From contig ML991788.1 in assembly GCA_010094025.1 (NCBI GenBank), forward strand, positions 124,001 through 188,000: 64,000 nt of DNA, read 5' to 3'. The stretch is from Viridothelium virens. Lineage: Eukaryota > Ascomycota > Dothideomycetes > Trypetheliales > Trypetheliaceae. Below are positions 21,575 to 34,615 of the stretch, in pieces. Made by a program: the position numbers and the translations under genes. The notes beneath the pieces are model-generated. The model made no database searches and had not been told where the DNA came from. It saw nothing but the letters and a program-made list of their open reading frames with translations. Every line of letters starts with the position of its first letter. Position 1 is the stretch's first letter.

Positions 21575-24500
21575 TCAGAAACACTCCCATTCTCCAAACA
21601 CACACCACCGCGCCGTCCGATCCGCCAACACCAACGCCCTCCACGTCCCCCTCTCCCCAATCTTAATCACCGTCTCCCACGTACTCCCCAAGCCCTCCGC
21701 CTCCTCCTCCGCGCCCGCCCTCCCCCTGACACTCCTCCCCACCCCCTCCTGCTTCCTTGTCAACCGAATGATCTTCCCCGACGGACTCTGAATCGCCAGC
21801 TTCGCCGGCTTGTCCTTCTGCTTCCCTGCCCCCCCTCCTCCCGCTCCTCCCCCGCCCGACTCCGACGACGAATTCGACAGATTCGCAGACACAGCGCTGT
21901 AGTTGGAGCCGCTGGCGGAGACGCTCGCGCTCATCATGCTCATGGCGGAGGTGGGCCGAGTGTACGGGTTGGGGGTGCCGACGCGGGAGAGGGCGTTGTT
22001 GTCGTCGAGGAGGTGGAGGTTGTTGCTGCTGGCGCCGGGGACGGAGGTGGAGGGGAGCGAGGCGGGGTGCTGGCGGACGGCGAAGACGAAGGTATTGTTG
22101 ACGGCGAGGCGGGCGCATTGCGGTTGCGCGATGTAGAGGTCGTGGCGTTGGGCGTGGGGCGTCGGGTGCCGGAGGACGAAGTCGTAGGAGGGGTTCTGGC
22201 CGGTGTGGGAGATGGGGAGGGAGAGGGCGAGGGGGTAAGGGTTGGATTTGATGGAGTGCTGGGAGGTTGTTGTTAGTTGTGTCTGTTGATGGCGAGCTGG
22301 GCCACTTTTGGATGTGGAAAGAGTGTGGGAAGGATCGAAGACTTACCATCAGCCCCTTCTTCCCTGCATAGATTTTTAAGACTGCCTCTCCCTCGTCTCC
22401 TGGTACACACCCTTTGACGACGAACCGCTTTGCACCTGACTTCCACTCTGGTTGCGCCAAGGCTCTCTTCTTGACACCCTCACCGCTTTCCACGAAGAAC
22501 TCCCCATCCGCATCTTTGACGAATCCTTTTGCTTCCACTTCCGCAACCAACTCAGTCCCCTCCTCGGCAGCGATGGTCACCTGTGCTAGCTCCAAGTTTT
22601 CCAGAGACAGGAGGCTGGTATCGAAATCCTGCATTTGTAATCCATATCTGAAGAACGGCGGACATGCACACGGTAGGGCGAGGAGAACATCCGGAGAGAT
22701 TGGAGGTATGATATGTTGCTGTTCCGGAACCAGGGGCACATGCGTATAACACACCTCCATCGGTCTCGCGAGGAAATACCAACTCTCGGCTGCCTGCCCT
22801 GCCACGGAACTGAATTCGCCTCTACGTGGATGCGTCGGACCTGAGAGACTCGCGTCAAGAATTCGATATTCGCCATCCACTACCACAGCATTCCAGAAAT
22901 GGTTTCCACGTCCCGAACCGGCAGCTCCATTAAAGCCTTCGATTGCTAAGTCCAGCGCTTCTCCAGGCTTTTTGAGATAGCCACGCACAATCTCACAGTG
23001 TATGCCAACCGAGCTGCACATCTCCGCGACCAGCGTTGCGATCTCTTCCGAGCAGCCTCGTCGAGAATGGATCACGCGCCGCGTATCAAGCAGCTCGCCT
23101 CCATTCTCCGGATCGCCAAACTCGAAGTCCTCTTCCCAGCCCACCTTCTCCGCCACCCAGGTGAAGATCGCTCGTAACCGTTGCGCCTCGCTCCTGTACG
23201 GCCGACAGACGTATCCCTGTGCGAGTCCAGCCGCATTCGTCGTCGGCGGCACGCTATTCACAAACCGCGCACTCTTATCCACAAGCTCCAGATTCTTCTT
23301 AACATTCGGATTCTCGAAGTCCGTCAGAAACCCAACGGGCAAGCCATCGAGCCCCTCGTCCCCCTCCGCCGTCTGCAGCAGGACATCCACCGGCGCAATA
23401 ACCGGCTGGTCCAGCATCGCGCACCGCTCCGCCCGCTCCTGCCTCTCATTATTGCTCAGGCTGTTACTCCGATTGACATCCCGTCGAACTTGCATCCAGT
23501 CCCCGCCCAACCCCATCGCACTCGCCGCCCCCCCGGCCGCCGACGACTCTGTCCTCCCTCCCGTCACAGCACCCCGATCCCCTCCCCCTCCTCCTCCGCC
23601 ACCCAACCCCAAATCCCCCACCACCGACCTCCGCCCACTCGCCGTCCCCGGCCGCGACGACGAGCCGCCAAACCCCAGCATCGACCGCTGCTGCTTCTCC
23701 GGCGACGTCGAGTTCGGCCGACTACCAATCGTGCTGCGCGCGCTCGCCGCCCCGGTCCTCGCCGAATCCAGCATCTTCTTGAAGAAGCCGCTCTTGCGGG
23801 ACTTCGACGTCGATGGTGGTGGCGCCGCTGCCAAGCCGCCAAGATCCGAGACGCCGGTCTGGAGATCGTTTGTTTGTTGATATTGGTGTTGGTGTTGGCC
23901 GACCCAGGTGGCGAGCCCGCCGCTCGCGTGGCTGTCCTGGTTCTGCTGGGAGTCGTGCGAGGAGTGGAAGGTGACGCCCGAGAACGGGGTGATGGGGCGA
24001 TTGTTGTTGGCATCGGAGGTGGAGGAGACGGCGCCGGCCTTGCCTTCGAAGGCGTGGATGCGCGACTCGAGCGAGCTTTTGGGCCGCTCTTTGATGCTGC
24101 CGCCGAAGCCGAATTTGCGGCGGGCGAGGGAGCCGGCGCTGGTGGCGGAGAAGCCGGAGGCGCTGTAGCCGCTCATCAGGCTCTGGCTGGTCATTTGCGT
24201 GCTGTGGCTGCTGTTGGTGCTGGTGCTTTGGCCAGTAGAGCTAGTTGTGGCGGAGCTCTTGCCTGTCAAGGTGCGGTTCAGTGCTGAGCGGCCGAGTTCG
24301 TAGGCGGATTTCCGGTTCTTGAGTTTGCGAGATCCGCTCGTAGTGGAAGCTGGACGGAATTGTGGGTTATGCTGAGAAGCGAGGGGGTCGCTCGATATAT
24401 GAATTGACTGTGGGCGTCTGAAGACGTTATCTTTGAGGGGTGGAGTGGGACCAGGTGCATTCGACGCTTCTTGGGCTTGATGCATCTGGCGAAGGCGATT

Positions 24501-25870
24501 TTCCATGCGTTCGACATAGTCATGGACTTGCGGTGGACCATCACCTCCAGAGAAATCTCTATGTTCATGGAAGTCTTCCTCATTGTTCCCACGGTTTTCA
24601 TCGTTATGAGGCTCACCGTAGCTGATGCCTTGGGAAGTCTGCGCTCGAGCGTTTCGTGCAGAGGCTTGGTATACCTCGTCAAACGCTTCGGGAGACCAAA
24701 CATTAGGCGGTGTTGATGGTTCCTCTGGCGGTTGTGGAGAACGACGTTCCAAGGACATACCTTGGAGAGAAGACATCACGTCATTCATTGCATCTCGTAG
24801 TGGAGATGGTGTATGACCATGGTGAGCAGGAGACGCCGGGACTGGTGTGTGGAGTTGACGATTCGGGGGCTTTTGTTCGCCGAAGTCGTTGTACTGCTGG
24901 GCTGCAGAATTGTACATGGAGCGATGCGGAGGCGGAGCTGGAGGAGGCGGCGATGATGTGCCATCGTCGAATGGGACAGGCGAAGTACTCTGAGGGAGGT
25001 GAAGGTCATTTGGATCGTGAAACGATGGAGCCGGGGAAGCAGCTCTGGAAATATTGTTGTGCATTGGCGGCATGGGAGAGGTAGCCCGAAAATGAGCGGG
25101 TGATGGTGACGGAGCTCTAGAATTTGCGTACGGATTGGGAGAGTAAGCGCGAAACTGGGATGGTGCCGGTGATGGGGCTCGATAATCGCCATATGGATTT
25201 GGCGATGGCGCGCGTGAATGGACAGGAGCTGGCGAAGGTGCTCTTGAGATGCTAGAGTTCGAACCGCGTGGAACTGGCTGGAGGACATAGCCAGTGTCCT
25301 TCTTGACCGGAGTCGTCAAGTTTGCGCCATTGCTCCCCGGAGCTTGTGCTTTCTTCATGGAAGAGTATGGCCGAGGTTTTGAGAGACTCCCATTTTTCTC
25401 TGGCGTCTTCAACTGTGCGACGGTGCCATTCGGTCCCACTTCGTTGTATGCCTGAAACGGTTTTCGAAATACGCTCTTGGATTTTGGCATTGGCTGATTG
25501 TTTTGTGAAGCATTAGACCCTCCTCTTGAAGGTCCAGCGCCGTTGCTGAGTGGTAAAGGACTGGCATTGCGACTGATCGGCGTGGGTTGGTAGTCTTCGA
25601 GGACCTGAACGAAATTTGATGGGAACAGTCCGACCATACGTCTATCTCTTTTTAATCTTCCCATCCACCAGGAGCCATCGCCTGCATTCAGACACTCTAT
25701 GAGGTCTCCTTCTATGAAGCCGAGATCTCTCTTAGTCTGTGTCAGACGTATCAGTGTGTGTGTTCATAGAAGAAGTTGAGAACGAGACTACTTGCCTCTC
25801 CGCCCCATGAATAGACAGCTTTGCACCAGCAAGGAAAATGAGAAGGGAGAGATTGCGCCATTGAAGGCAT
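21575..25870 (-). CDS. CYK3: Cytokinesis protein CYK3-like (SH3 and transglutaminase-like), 1382 aa
   Basis: Three exons: 25870-25796, 25736-22347, 22258-21575. Intron 1 (59 bp) starts with GCAAGT, a GC-AG intron, and joining gives YSWGGETKRDLGFIEGDLIE, the start of an SH3 domain that continues through GSWWMGRLKRDRRMVGLFPS. A second in-frame ATG lies at 25861. Intron 2 is 88 bp. After a long Pro/Ser-rich disordered region with repeated RAPSPAP-type words, residues about 860-1010 form the transglutaminase-like domain (SRRGCSEEIATLVAEMCSSV, GNHFWNAVVVDGEYRILDAS). The residue aligned with the transglutaminase catalytic Cys appears to be the Ser after this Cys, in keeping with inactive transglutaminase domains known in Cyk3. 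The C-terminus ends KIGERGTWRALVLADRTARW. Acts at the bud neck or septum in cytokinesis and chitin synthase control in yeasts. Confidence 0.92.
25737..25795 (-). other. GC-AG intron in the CYK3 SH3 domain
   Basis: The donor is GAG|GCAAGT and the acceptor ACACAG. No GT donor nearby keeps the SH3 reading WGGETKRDLGF, which strongly supports the non-canonical GC start. Confidence 0.75.
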
Positions 25871-26631
25871 TTCGGAGCTAGATATCGCAGTGTATCGCTC
25901 GGATCATGAAGGTCATAAATGTAGCTGCGGTGGGCTTATTTGTGCGATTGGTGCCGACTGAAGTGTTGTTTACACTCGGCAAGCGTAATAGTTGGTGGCA
26001 GTCCGTGGTACAGAGTTCGAGATGAATATTTGCAGCGCAAACGCGATTAAAGGAATATTGAGATAGCTAGCGAATGAACAGCTCCAGGCTTCAAGGATTG
26101 CGATGAGACCAATTGGCCGCAGAAGGTGATGATAGACTTGATTGATGAGTGTGGAAGTTTGTTTACTTTCTGTCGTCAGCCTGCAGGGATCCTCCCGTCT
26201 GCGCTGCACCAGTCCCGTTATGGCATGGTGTGAGCGGCCCGAGTCCGACAACCACAACGCGCCGCGCCCTAATGCTTGACGCGCGAGGCTTGGACACCAG
26301 TAACACCTTGGTCTTAACCTCGCGCAGTGCACAAATTAGGAGACGGCAACGAGAGCTTAGCAAAGGTGACTACTCGCAGCTTAGTCGAGGAGCCCCATCG
26401 CTATCGATTATGGGGTCGCTCAGTCCTTGTTCTCCTACTACCGACCAGAGCGAAGAACTCAAGATATAGAGCCGAAATATGGCATAGGCAATCAAGGGTG
26501 TACATTCTAATTCTAATCTATCGTCTCAAGCTTCGAACATTAGGAAAGTCATCCATGTCAGCAAGATCTTCGTGACTATCGTTCCACGCGTAACAGTCTT
26601 CTCATATGCTTTGAACCAAGACCATAACAGC
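25871..26631 (-). promoter_or_regulatory. CYK3 promoter and DDX60-like 3' region
   Basis: About 760 bases between two minus-strand genes. Only short frames without content. The CYK3 promoter must lie here; no clear element seen. Confidence 0.35.
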
Positions 26632-29600
26632 CTAGGCCCAAATTGCTCTAAACTTCTCGTCAAATTCCTTCTTCAAACGTATGAATGCTTCTAGCACCAG
26701 GAGCAATCCCTTGCCTTCACCCACATCAGCAATCCCGGTTGAAGAATGCATCTCAACGCTCGGAGTTAGCGTTCCAGTTGGAGACGTTGGAGGGGTGTCC
26801 ACCGGAGTTTGCTCGTCTTCTGCGTCGTCATCTTCCCAGCTATCTGCCACCTTTTTGGCCTTCATTTTCTTAGTTGTTGTAGAAGACGGCGAAGGCACCT
26901 GGTACCCAGTCCTCATCTGTGATGGACCTTGTTCGCTGTCCAGGTTCTGCTCTGCCTCTTCCCCTCCCTCTTCGGCCTCAAACAGATCGTTATCTTTGCT
27001 GTCCTCCCTCGCGTCGAACGCTCCTTTCAAGTCGAGCATGTCCATGTCCGAATTATCAGTAAGCTTCATGAAATTCTGTAAACTCGTAACAATGGTAGCA
27101 AGCACGAGCGAAAAGTCGTTGAGCGCAAACCATACGTCTCCTTTACGTATGCCGTTTGCGCGCGCGAGATCTTGAACACTTCCATTCCGAAAGAAATCGT
27201 AGAGGTACGCGTTCAAAGGCGTGTCAGTTTCTTCAGGATATATGTCGACATGTGGAATGACGGCTTCCTCGAGGAAGACACCGTCGCGTGCCGTGCGGCA
27301 AAGATCCGAGATACTTCTAAAGTGATCATCGTGTCCTGATAATGCGACGAAGGCAGATCGAACTTTTGTTGGAGGCAACACAGGCAGAGAACTCTCTTGC
27401 ATGGTCGCCATATCCCCTCCAATCTTTACCTTGGTCAATGGTAGGCAGGTTTCGGGTTCTTTCATGTGCTGATCAACATAGGTCTTCACATATGTTGAGA
27501 AAATGTCAAGCGTTTCTTGATTATGGGCTCGGAGTATCTTCACTGCTTGCTCAGGAAGCTTTGGCAGAAAGACCACGGAGGAGGATCGCTTTACAATGTC
27601 CTCGATGAAGTCCTTGTCCGCTCGCCGACATTCATGCCGGCCAAAGATATGAGACATTATCAGCATCAAAGTCTCGAGGATTGCAGGGGGGTTCTTCCTG
27701 ATGTTTCGACACAATTCATGGAAGTAGCCACCTTTCAGTAGAGCGTGAAAAGCAAAGCTAGAGTTCTCCGTGTAGTAGAGATGCGCAAGGCACCCAGCAA
27801 AATTGAGGGGAGCCCCAGTAGAATCGAGAAGATGTTGTCGACGGAGATACTCGATCGAAAACCGTAGATGATGTAGAACCTCAGTCTTTCTCTCCGAAGA
27901 ACCCATGTACAGACGTGGCTGAGACAAGAGAGAATTAATGGCGCGAACCGCAAATGGGGAGTTCTTGGACTCGTGCAACAAAGAAAAGAGGCGCAGGACA
28001 AGTGTCGTCGTGATGGGAAAATGGCCGTTGAGCTCAGGAAGTCGTGAGCTGACAAGTCGACATACTTTGTCAGGTGTAACGCCGTGGAAGACGACATTGC
28101 CAAGCACGTCAAAACCTCTTCGACCAGCCCGACCAGCTGCTTGTCGATAATTCAAAGCAGTCAGAAACACGGAATCGCCACTAAACACAACAGTCCTCGT
28201 CGGCATATTGATTCCAAGGGCAAGTGTACCAGTAGCGATCACGACTCGAAGGAAACCTGCACGAAATAGCATTTCCACTCTGTAGCGATTCATGTCAGTA
28301 AACACGGTATTCATTTTTGCGGGTTGTCCTATGAAGGGACTTACGTTTGCCGATATCCGCGGTTCATGCCGGCATGATGCACTCCAATTCCGCGACAGAG
28401 GGCTGCAATCAGCCACAGGTCAATGCCACGCTTGTGCAGCTTCATTTTAATCTCATCAAGATCCTCCGAAAGCTTCTTAGTATTTGCGAAGGAGAACTTG
28501 TCTAGCGGCGCTTCCGGATCGAAACTTGCGATCGAACTAAAGTCAGTCTCGGCCGCGTCCCTCTGCATCTCCTTGGACGTCAGCCCATCGTCTTGCTCGT
28601 CACCCTTCTTGCCTTTGATTGGCTTCTTTGCGGTCTTTTTGGCAGCTTCCAAAGCTTTTGCCTTTTCCCAGTCCTCTTTTTCTTTGACCCTTTTCTGGAA
28701 CTTTGGCGTAGCCTTGTATTTGTCCTCGGCGTGCTTCAACTGCGAAAGAACGGTCCGAGCTATGGCCTCGCACTCGGTGCGGTTGTAATTGAACAGCAGT
28801 GCTGGCAAGGCGTCCTGCTCATGCAGGCTGCACAACAGAGGTAGCGTCGTCATTCTTAAGTTGGAAGTGTGCGAAGGGATTGGTCGGTTGATAGGCTTGC
28901 TGAGCTCATCTAGTACCTTATCGAATGGCGACGAGTTATCTGCCATCCAACTACGAAGAACCTCTTTGAGTCCCGCCTCCCACTTGATGACATCAATCTT
29001 GCGAACCACCGAAGGCAGTTGGCTTTCAGGGTCAAGTTTATCTGGCACATCCCAACGCTTTTCACCCTGTACCTGATGGCGTTTCATAGCTTGCCACAGT
29101 GTCTCGCAATCTCGTGCTTCGAGATGGAGGTCATCGGGGATCCCTCTGCTCTTGTTCACAAGACTCGCTACAGGGTGTAAAAATGCAAAGCCTCGAGCCT
29201 CATCCAAGCCAAGCCGAGCAAAACTAGTGTCGACGGGCTCAGGGAGGCCTGCAAAGGGGAACTCGGTTGGTGCGCTGTAGACGAACTTCCGGAGGTCACT
29301 GTATCGATATGGATGCCTCACCATGGTTAACTCGTGACCAAGAGACTTCTGAGTTGATTCTAACCAATCACTGAAAGACTCAGGGTTTCCAATAGTTGCA
29401 GATAACGCGATGATAGGGCAAGGAGCAAGGAGTAGAAGCTGTTCCCACACCACACCATCTTCTGCTTGGCCGATGGAGTGGACTTCGTCAAATATGATCC
29501 TTTTGACTCGGTTTGACCATGATTTGTCACCAGCTCCAGCATTCGACGGAGATAACAACATTATCTGAAGCACATGAGGAACTGTTACGAGCACTTGGCA

Positions 29601-32459
29601 TCCAGTCGGATTGTTGATTCTGTAGTCGCGGGTATGGATGGCCCACACGGATTTGCCGCCGCCGTGCGGGAAGGTCTTGGAGAATCTGGCCTCGATCTCT
29701 GCGGCAATTTGATTGACAAGGGCTTTTGTTGGAGCAACATAGACTAGGACACCTTCGTTACTAGCTCTAAGTACTTGCCTCATTGCATAGAAAGAGATGA
29801 ATGTCTTTCCCGCAGAAGTCGGTGCTACTACAAGCAGACTGTGCCCGGCGTCGATCTCGTCTAAAACTTTGCGTTGCCACCCATCCGGACGGAATGGGAC
29901 ACGATCGTCGGGAGCGTCATCGAAATTCCGGTCCATGTATGGGCCGCAGTAAGCCAATTGGAAGCTGAGTGGTGAGGGGTGCACAGTCAAATTCAGTCCT
30001 CGACTTTGGGCGAGTGAGAATTGGAAGGGCAATGGTCGCTCAACGGATGAGTCCCTGAAGGACATCTGTGAGAAACCAAGTGCCTTGATAGTTTCTTTGA
30101 CATTGTTCACAACGGTCCGCGTAAGCCCCGGTGTAGTCTCGATAGATCTAATCGTGTCAAATGCCAAAGCCAAGATAGGGAAACCTTTATTCTTATCGTT
30201 GGTCCGACATTGAGAGATCCAAAGGCGCAGTAGAGCGTTGAGCATATAACACTTCACTTCGGCCCCGATGATCTCACGCTTCTTCTCATCAATAGTGTCA
30301 AGGTAGCCTTTAGCACTCGTGTATTGCACCTGAGGATATCTTTGTGCTTCGTAAACCCTGCAAGAATTCTGCCAAGCACTGATAGCTATTGCCACTTTTT
30401 CCTCAGCCTTGCGACTCTGCTCGGCCTCGAGCTTTTCCTCTCGAGCGCGTTTGCCGGCGTTTTTATTCTTCTTGGAATGTTCGGGTTTCGTACCTCCAGA
30501 AGACTTGTCCGCAGGCTGCTTATTTTGTACATATTTTTTGGAAATGTTCTTATGAGAACCTTGTCCATTCGTGCTTGTATCAACTTGAATGGTTTCACGT
30601 TTCAAAGAGCCCCCAACGGAGTGCGTGAGACTGGCTGAGTAATTCTGCATTTCGGCCATGAACCGCTGATTGCGTTTCTGAGCCTTGAGCTCTTGAAGCT
30701 GGGTCTGAGGCGTGGGGTTTGCCTTTGTGGAGGTCAACGGTCTTTTGGCATTATGCCAATGCGAAAGTTCCCTGAAAATTGTGGCGGCATCACGGGAAAG
30801 TTCCGACGAGGGAGACTTGTCAATGGAAAGCCGAATCGATTCCATATGAGTATCGAAGACGTGGTTCGAGAAGGGCAAGACAGCTCCGGTTTCGATATGC
30901 GGGGCGTGAAACTGACTTGATTGTCGTTCGTACAATGGTACGTCATCTTTTATAGCTAAACTTTTGCCGAACTGAGGAGCCGCTAGTTTGGTCAACAGTT
31001 TCCAGGTTTCCGCAGCTCCAATTCCCGGCTGAAGCGCAAGAGATCCATTCCTACCGGCTTCAGAGCACGCGTTCAGTAACCGGCCATCAACGAAGTCACC
31101 AACATCACAAGAAATACACCAGTCCTGCATCAACTCTGGCCACCGATCGCAGTGTAAGATTTCCGTTGCGATTCTCAGCAGCTTTTGCAGGAACGTGTCG
31201 GTCTCTTCAGAAGCGCGGTTTGAGTTGATTGAACGCCGATGAAGAGGCAGATGCCTCAGCATTGCAGAGTGATATAAGAACGAGGTAACCATTACCTCAA
31301 TATCGGGCTGCGATCCAGGGAAGATCGCACGGACTACCAGTACACTCAGCACCTCCCGCTCGGTAAGCGTTTTATTCGCGTCCAAGTACTCTCGTAATTT
31401 CGGTATCTCTTGGTCGAGCAGGGAATTGGCATTGTATTCAGGAAGTTGTTGGTCGAAATGTGGTGAGCAAAGCTCGAAGAATGGGACTGTCCGGCTTGGA
31501 GATTCCAAGACAGCGGTCATGACCTATTACTCCTGATAAGCATCTCGAAAAGTCCCGTACGTCGTCACTACTTACCTTAGTATCATGCCACTTTAGGCCG
31601 TTGATAAGAGCAACATTGTACCCATCCCGTAGGAAATACGCAATTATTACCCGACGTGCGACGTCGCTCTGAACCACTTTATCGGATTCTCGGGTGATAG
31701 GTTCCTTCCCAGCTTTCTCTACTTGAGCTTCGTTGTTCTCGGCCAAGGCGCCGTCATGGCACATAACGAAGTACATCCCCGTCTGCATCAGGTAATCCCG
31801 GAAGCTCCGTGAGCGCAGAGAACAAAATTCGTTGATTTGTACATTTGGGTCTGTTTTGCCAAGGTTGATCTGAAGATGGCGAATGATCGCCGCACGAGCA
31901 AAGACACATTTTTCTTGCAGCAAAGGCGATGATGTTGATGGAAGTGAGAGCCATTTGTTCTCATCGAAAAATGCAATGTGAAAGTTGCACTTGCGTTGCA
32001 GGAGTGCCTGGAGAAACCGCTCTACTAAAAACGTCGCGTGCAAGAGTTGATATCCATCTGAATCGACTTAGTCTACAGTTGCCCACGGACACGAACTAAT
32101 CCTTCGTACTCACTTTGAAAGTCCAAATCCGGAGCAGCAAAGCAATGAAGCAACAGAGAATCTCCTTCGATCAAGAAGAGTTCGTTGCCAGCGTAGTCAC
32201 CGACAAGGTCGACGAAGCGCGGGTGAGTTGTTCGATACCATCTGAGCACATGTTTGCTGGCTTGAGAATCCTGGGACTCTATGTCGCTGGTGTTACTGCT
32301 GACGTCGTCGCGGATCTCATTATCAATTTCTGGCTCATTGGGAAAATTGCCATCATCGAGCTCGTCAGAAGAGCCGGAAGCATCGGCTGGAATTCTGGAA
32401 GGTCCGGAGAGGGCTTCAATAGTGCTGGCTTCTCCAGCATCTTCATTAGTTGATACCAT
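26632..32459 (-). CDS. DDX60-like Ski2-family DExH helicase, 1884 aa
   Basis: Four exons: 32459-32114, 32057-31576, 31523-28345, 28279-26632 (introns 56, 52 and 65 bp), all in frame. The N-terminus is acidic and disordered, then carries LVGDYAGNELFLIEGDSLLL and LLQRKCNFHIAFFDENKW, conserved in DDX60-type proteins. The helicase core has VVAPTSAGKTF (Walker A) near residue 843, IIFDEVHSIG (DEVH box) near 955, LSATIGNP near 985, and in the second half VVIATGTLALGINMPTRT and YRQAAGRAGRRGFD (motif VI) near 1380. A Lys-rich segment lies between motifs III and IV. The C-terminal part contains a winged-helix-like tail and an acidic stretch near 1750-1790. Vertebrate DDX60 is linked to RNA sensing and antiviral defence; in fungi the role is not established. 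Probably an RNA helicase. Confidence 0.9.
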
Positions 32460-34615
32460 TCCTGCCCGGGAGCTGGGCTTTGTCACAACGCAAAAAAGAA
32501 AATTGCCTGCTGAATATTCACGAAGAGCAGTAACTCTCGCACAACTGACGCAGGGAAACAAAACGCGAAAGGCAACAAGTGAAAGTGGGAGTTCAGTAAA
32601 TACGCGTCTTCTAAGTGGCAGCCTTTAAGTACCCCCTCGTCTAAAACGCGCACTGGTCACGTGCGTGTCACAGGACCTTCTGGGCCTCTATCGCGAGTCG
32701 CAACCTGAATTTCGTGACACGAAAAAATGAAAAGTGAAGAACGTGAGGCTATGAGGTAGGATGAAATTATTTTAGGTGGAGAAGCATGATGAGCAAGTTC
32801 TTGATTTGCAAGAGCTGCAGCTCACCGACTCACATGATTGGCGGGCGAGACCTCTCTGTACTACGTTGCCAGGCAAACACATCTCAAGCGGCGACTTGCA
32901 TGAAAGACGTTGAGGTCTGCGGCTTCTTCTCTCGTTCTTTTCAACAGCCTTTCGACGGTGCATCGTCCTGTTGATCACGTCAAGCACTCCACGCTCCAGT
33001 GATAATACCCACTCATGCGAAAGCTACTACCTTCCTGCTGCGATGGAAACGAGCAAAGCTTCCCAAACCCTGCTGCCTCTGAAATGAGCAAACAAGGCTG
33101 AAAGGCCATTTTCATCTTATGGAGGAGTCCTAGGAAGGGGTTTCTGTCCTTTTATTGTGGGGGAGTCGATTGGTGGATCGTGCGTTGGCGGCAAGCCCGA
33201 AAAGGAGGCGAGCGCCAAGAAGCTAAAAACCCCAGAAACCCCAAGACCCCAAGGTATCGTGGGTATCACCACCCATTCAGGAACGTCACAGCCCACTATT
33301 ACGCTAGTAATGCAGATTGTCGCCGCTTCCAAATAGATATCTGGCCAGATACCAGATATCCGGCTTGGCGAGATCTTGGCCAAATCTCAGCAGAACCAGT
33401 AAAAAGGAGAACTCCTCTCGAGAGAAGCGGCAGGAGGATCGATTTCGCTTGCAAATGCACTTCACCATCCTACAACGAATGTACGGTCGGAACGCTCCGA
33501 AGAAGTGGAATAAGCCTCCTTTTACCATGAAGCTTCAGAGAGCTCTGACTTGCTCTCTTCTCCCCGGATGTGGAAGGCACCGAAGGCGTGAGCTTCCCAA
33601 AATGGGGCGAAGCTAGACGACCGCTTGGACCTGCAGACCTGGTCACCAGGAACGGCTTATTCGGGCCTGGCACGCCTTGTCAAGTGGTCAATAATTTCGG
33701 CCACGGCAGTAGCAGACCTCGCACATCAAATCATATCAAGACGGTAGACCGATGTTTTCACTGTCACCTGCCCTACATTACTGTCATGCGCAGAAATAGC
33801 AAGACGTGAGAAATGGAGAAGACGCTTGCGCATCATCCCTACAAGCAGGGGTCGCTCTCCATCACGCGTCTATTGGCCCTTTGACCTTTTTTGGGCCCGT
33901 CCCAAAGGCATGACTGCAGTTGGAGTCGAGGATTGATACGGAGGTATCACGACTGCGTGACTCCAAAGTCACAGCGGAAATCAAATTAAATGGCAATGAT
34001 GGCATCAAGACGAGGATCTGAAAAGATCGAGCCCGCAGCAAGGCACAAAAATAAGGATGTTTGTGAAGGTGCAATACGATAAGTAAGAAACGCACGACAA
34101 CGAAAAAGCGAAAAGTAACCACCGTGTTCTCTTCCGCACAGAGTGAACCATCTTTCCTTCGGCTGCAACTTCCAACTGACCTTTCCAACCCCTCATTGCT
34201 TTAGACTTTGATTCTTGCACATGCGACATAATGCGAGTGATTACCACTCGGGTGCCAGCAAATCTTGATATGCATCATGCACGGACTTCTCTATCGAAAA
34301 ATCTTTGACCTCGGCCAAGCCCGTCTTCCGCAGCTTCGTATAAGCCCCATCTCACCAAACGTTCTTTTAGCCCCGGCGGTAGCTAGGCCACCCCCAGACG
34401 GGGATCAGGGTAATCTAAATTATATCCAAAGAGGCAAGGTATGTGAGTAGGAAGGCCGTCATCTGCCACCGGCGGTGGTGGGTCGCTATCGCGAATCTTC
34501 TGGCGATAAAAGTCGCTTTGCGCCCGCTGGCCATTTCCAATGAACCTCGAAGAAGCTTCCTTGCTTTCGTAGTCTTTCCGTTCGAGTCTTTCTTTGCTAG
34601 TTATTTTTATTGAAC
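32460..34615. promoter_or_regulatory. Long divergent intergenic region (helicase / GH47)
   Basis: About 2.2 kb between the helicase start (minus) and the GH47 start (plus). Several short frames exist on both strands, none with recognisable content. It must hold two promoters. A short near-palindrome (GATATCTGGCCAGATACCAGATATC) sits near 33335-33360. No RNA gene was recognised. Confidence 0.4.

Noticed and set aside
23181-24287. 368-codon plus-strand frame
   Set aside because: Antisense to the CYK3 disordered region; composition is a shadow and no family features appear.
34580-34590. B-box-like GTTCGAGTC suggesting a tRNA
   Set aside because: No matching A box or cloverleaf arms are visible, and the site lies in the GH47 leader.
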